A DNA stretch of 5,214 nt from an uncultured Roseovarius sp. (GTDB lineage: Bacteria > Pseudomonadota > Alphaproteobacteria > Rhodobacterales > Rhodobacteraceae), in assembly GCA_913055965.1 (NCBI GenBank), contig CAJXKX010000185.1:1-5214 (forward strand), in the 5' to 3' direction. This document shows positions 4,851 through 5,214 of the stretch, piece by piece. Numbering within the stretch: the stretch's first letter is position 1; each line of letters opens with the position of its first letter. The notes beneath the pieces were generated by a model. That model ran no database searches. It was not told the origin of the DNA and saw only the letters and a program-made list of their open reading frames with translations. The translations under genes and the position numbers were made by a program.

Positions 4851-5214
4851 CGCTTCAGCACCCGGTCCGTGAGGTTGAGCCGCCCGGCGACGATGGGGCG
4901 CAGCGCCGTGGCGAGGTCCGGCTCGCGCGTCATCAGCGCCTGCACCTCGTCGAGGCGGTTGGCGGCGACGAGGCTGAGCGCGTCGAGGCGCGGGGTGCCG
5001 TCGGGGTGGCGTGGCAGGGCCGTGACCGGCTGGATCAGGTCGGGCTGCGGCTCGGGGGCGAGGCGGCGCAGCGCGGCCATGTCGAGCCCGGTCTCGACGA
5101 AGGCGTAGAGCCCGACCCCGTGCGCAGGCAGCGCGTAGGTGCAGAGCGCCACCTCGCGCACATCGGCGTGGGCCGTCAGCGCCGCGCGCAGGGCCGGGCC
5201 GTCGCGCTCGCCCC
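4847..5214 (-). CDS. probable AMP-forming acyl-CoA synthetase/ligase, C-terminal part
   Basis: The reverse frame is open from the right edge to the TAG at 4849-4847, giving 121 complete residues; the GTG at 5161 is internal. The visible part looks like the mobile C-terminal domain of adenylate-forming enzymes: GPALRAALTAHADVREVAL, then GVGLYAFVETG, then LPRHPDGTPRLDALSLVA, which lines up with the A10 motif LPRT-(S/D)GK-(x)-R. In this family the glycine is followed by the lysine that catalyses adenylation; here it is threonine (codon 4994-4996). An unusual tail of about 45 residues follows, ending DRVLKR. Active members activate carboxylic acids with ATP and CoA. Because only the C-terminus is visible and the diagnostic P-loop-like motif lies outside the window, the family call is tentative, and the protein may be a divergent or partly inactive member. 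Confidence 0.55.
   Translation of the reverse strand, partial: GERDGPALRAALTAHADVREVALCTYALPAHGVGLYAFVETGLDMAALRRLAPEPQPDLIQPVTALPRHPDGTPRLDALSLVAANRLDEVQALMTREPDLATALRPIVAGRLNLTDRVLKR

Noticed and set aside
4869..5108. 79-codon forward frame at the right end
   Set aside because: It is antisense to the ligase-like frame, which has recognisable C-domain motifs; the forward product is Arg/Ser-rich with no motif.

Overview
The window is GC-rich, densely packed bacterial DNA with overlapping genes, short gaps and frequent GTG codons. Protein content (a Rhodobacteraceae-style EamA permease, an ornithine-cyclodeaminase-family enzyme, RluA, a YaiI/YqxD protein) suggests an alphaproteobacterium, most likely of the Rhodobacteraceae/Roseobacter group. 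This is an impression from composition and protein style, not a tested placement. I see no mobile element, CRISPR array, tRNA or rRNA, so this looks like core or semi-core chromosome.

Layout: (1) 1-341 (+) is the C-terminal part of a YaiI/YqxD (UPF0178) protein, cut by the left edge. (2) 370-1044 (-), convergent with it, is a 224-residue protein with three membrane helices followed by a cyclic-nucleotide-binding-like domain and no DNA-binding domain. Its overall plan resembles animal Popeye proteins. (3) 1045-1277 is a divergent intergenic region of 233 bases with a possible forward promoter and several short palindromes and hairpins. (4) 1278-4775 (+) holds four genes in a row: an EamA/DMT permease, an ornithine cyclodeaminase/mu-crystallin family oxidoreductase, an alpha/beta hydrolase with an N-terminal hydrophobic segment, and the pseudouridine synthase RluA. 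Gaps are 18, -19 (or -4) and 46 bases. (5) 4776-4846 is a convergent gap with an 11-base tandem repeat inside a larger inverted repeat. (6) 4847-5214 (-) is the C-terminal end of what looks like an AMP-forming acyl-CoA ligase, cut by the right edge, with the usual catalytic lysine position occupied by threonine.

The permease, the NAD(P)-dependent enzyme and the hydrolase are probably co-transcribed and could form a small uptake/catabolic module for an amino-acid-like or small organic substrate that cannot be named from sequence. RluA is a housekeeping RNA-modification gene that may simply share the transcript. The most notable item is the Popeye-like membrane protein, whose phosphate-binding cassette keeps the glutamate but lacks the canonical arginine.
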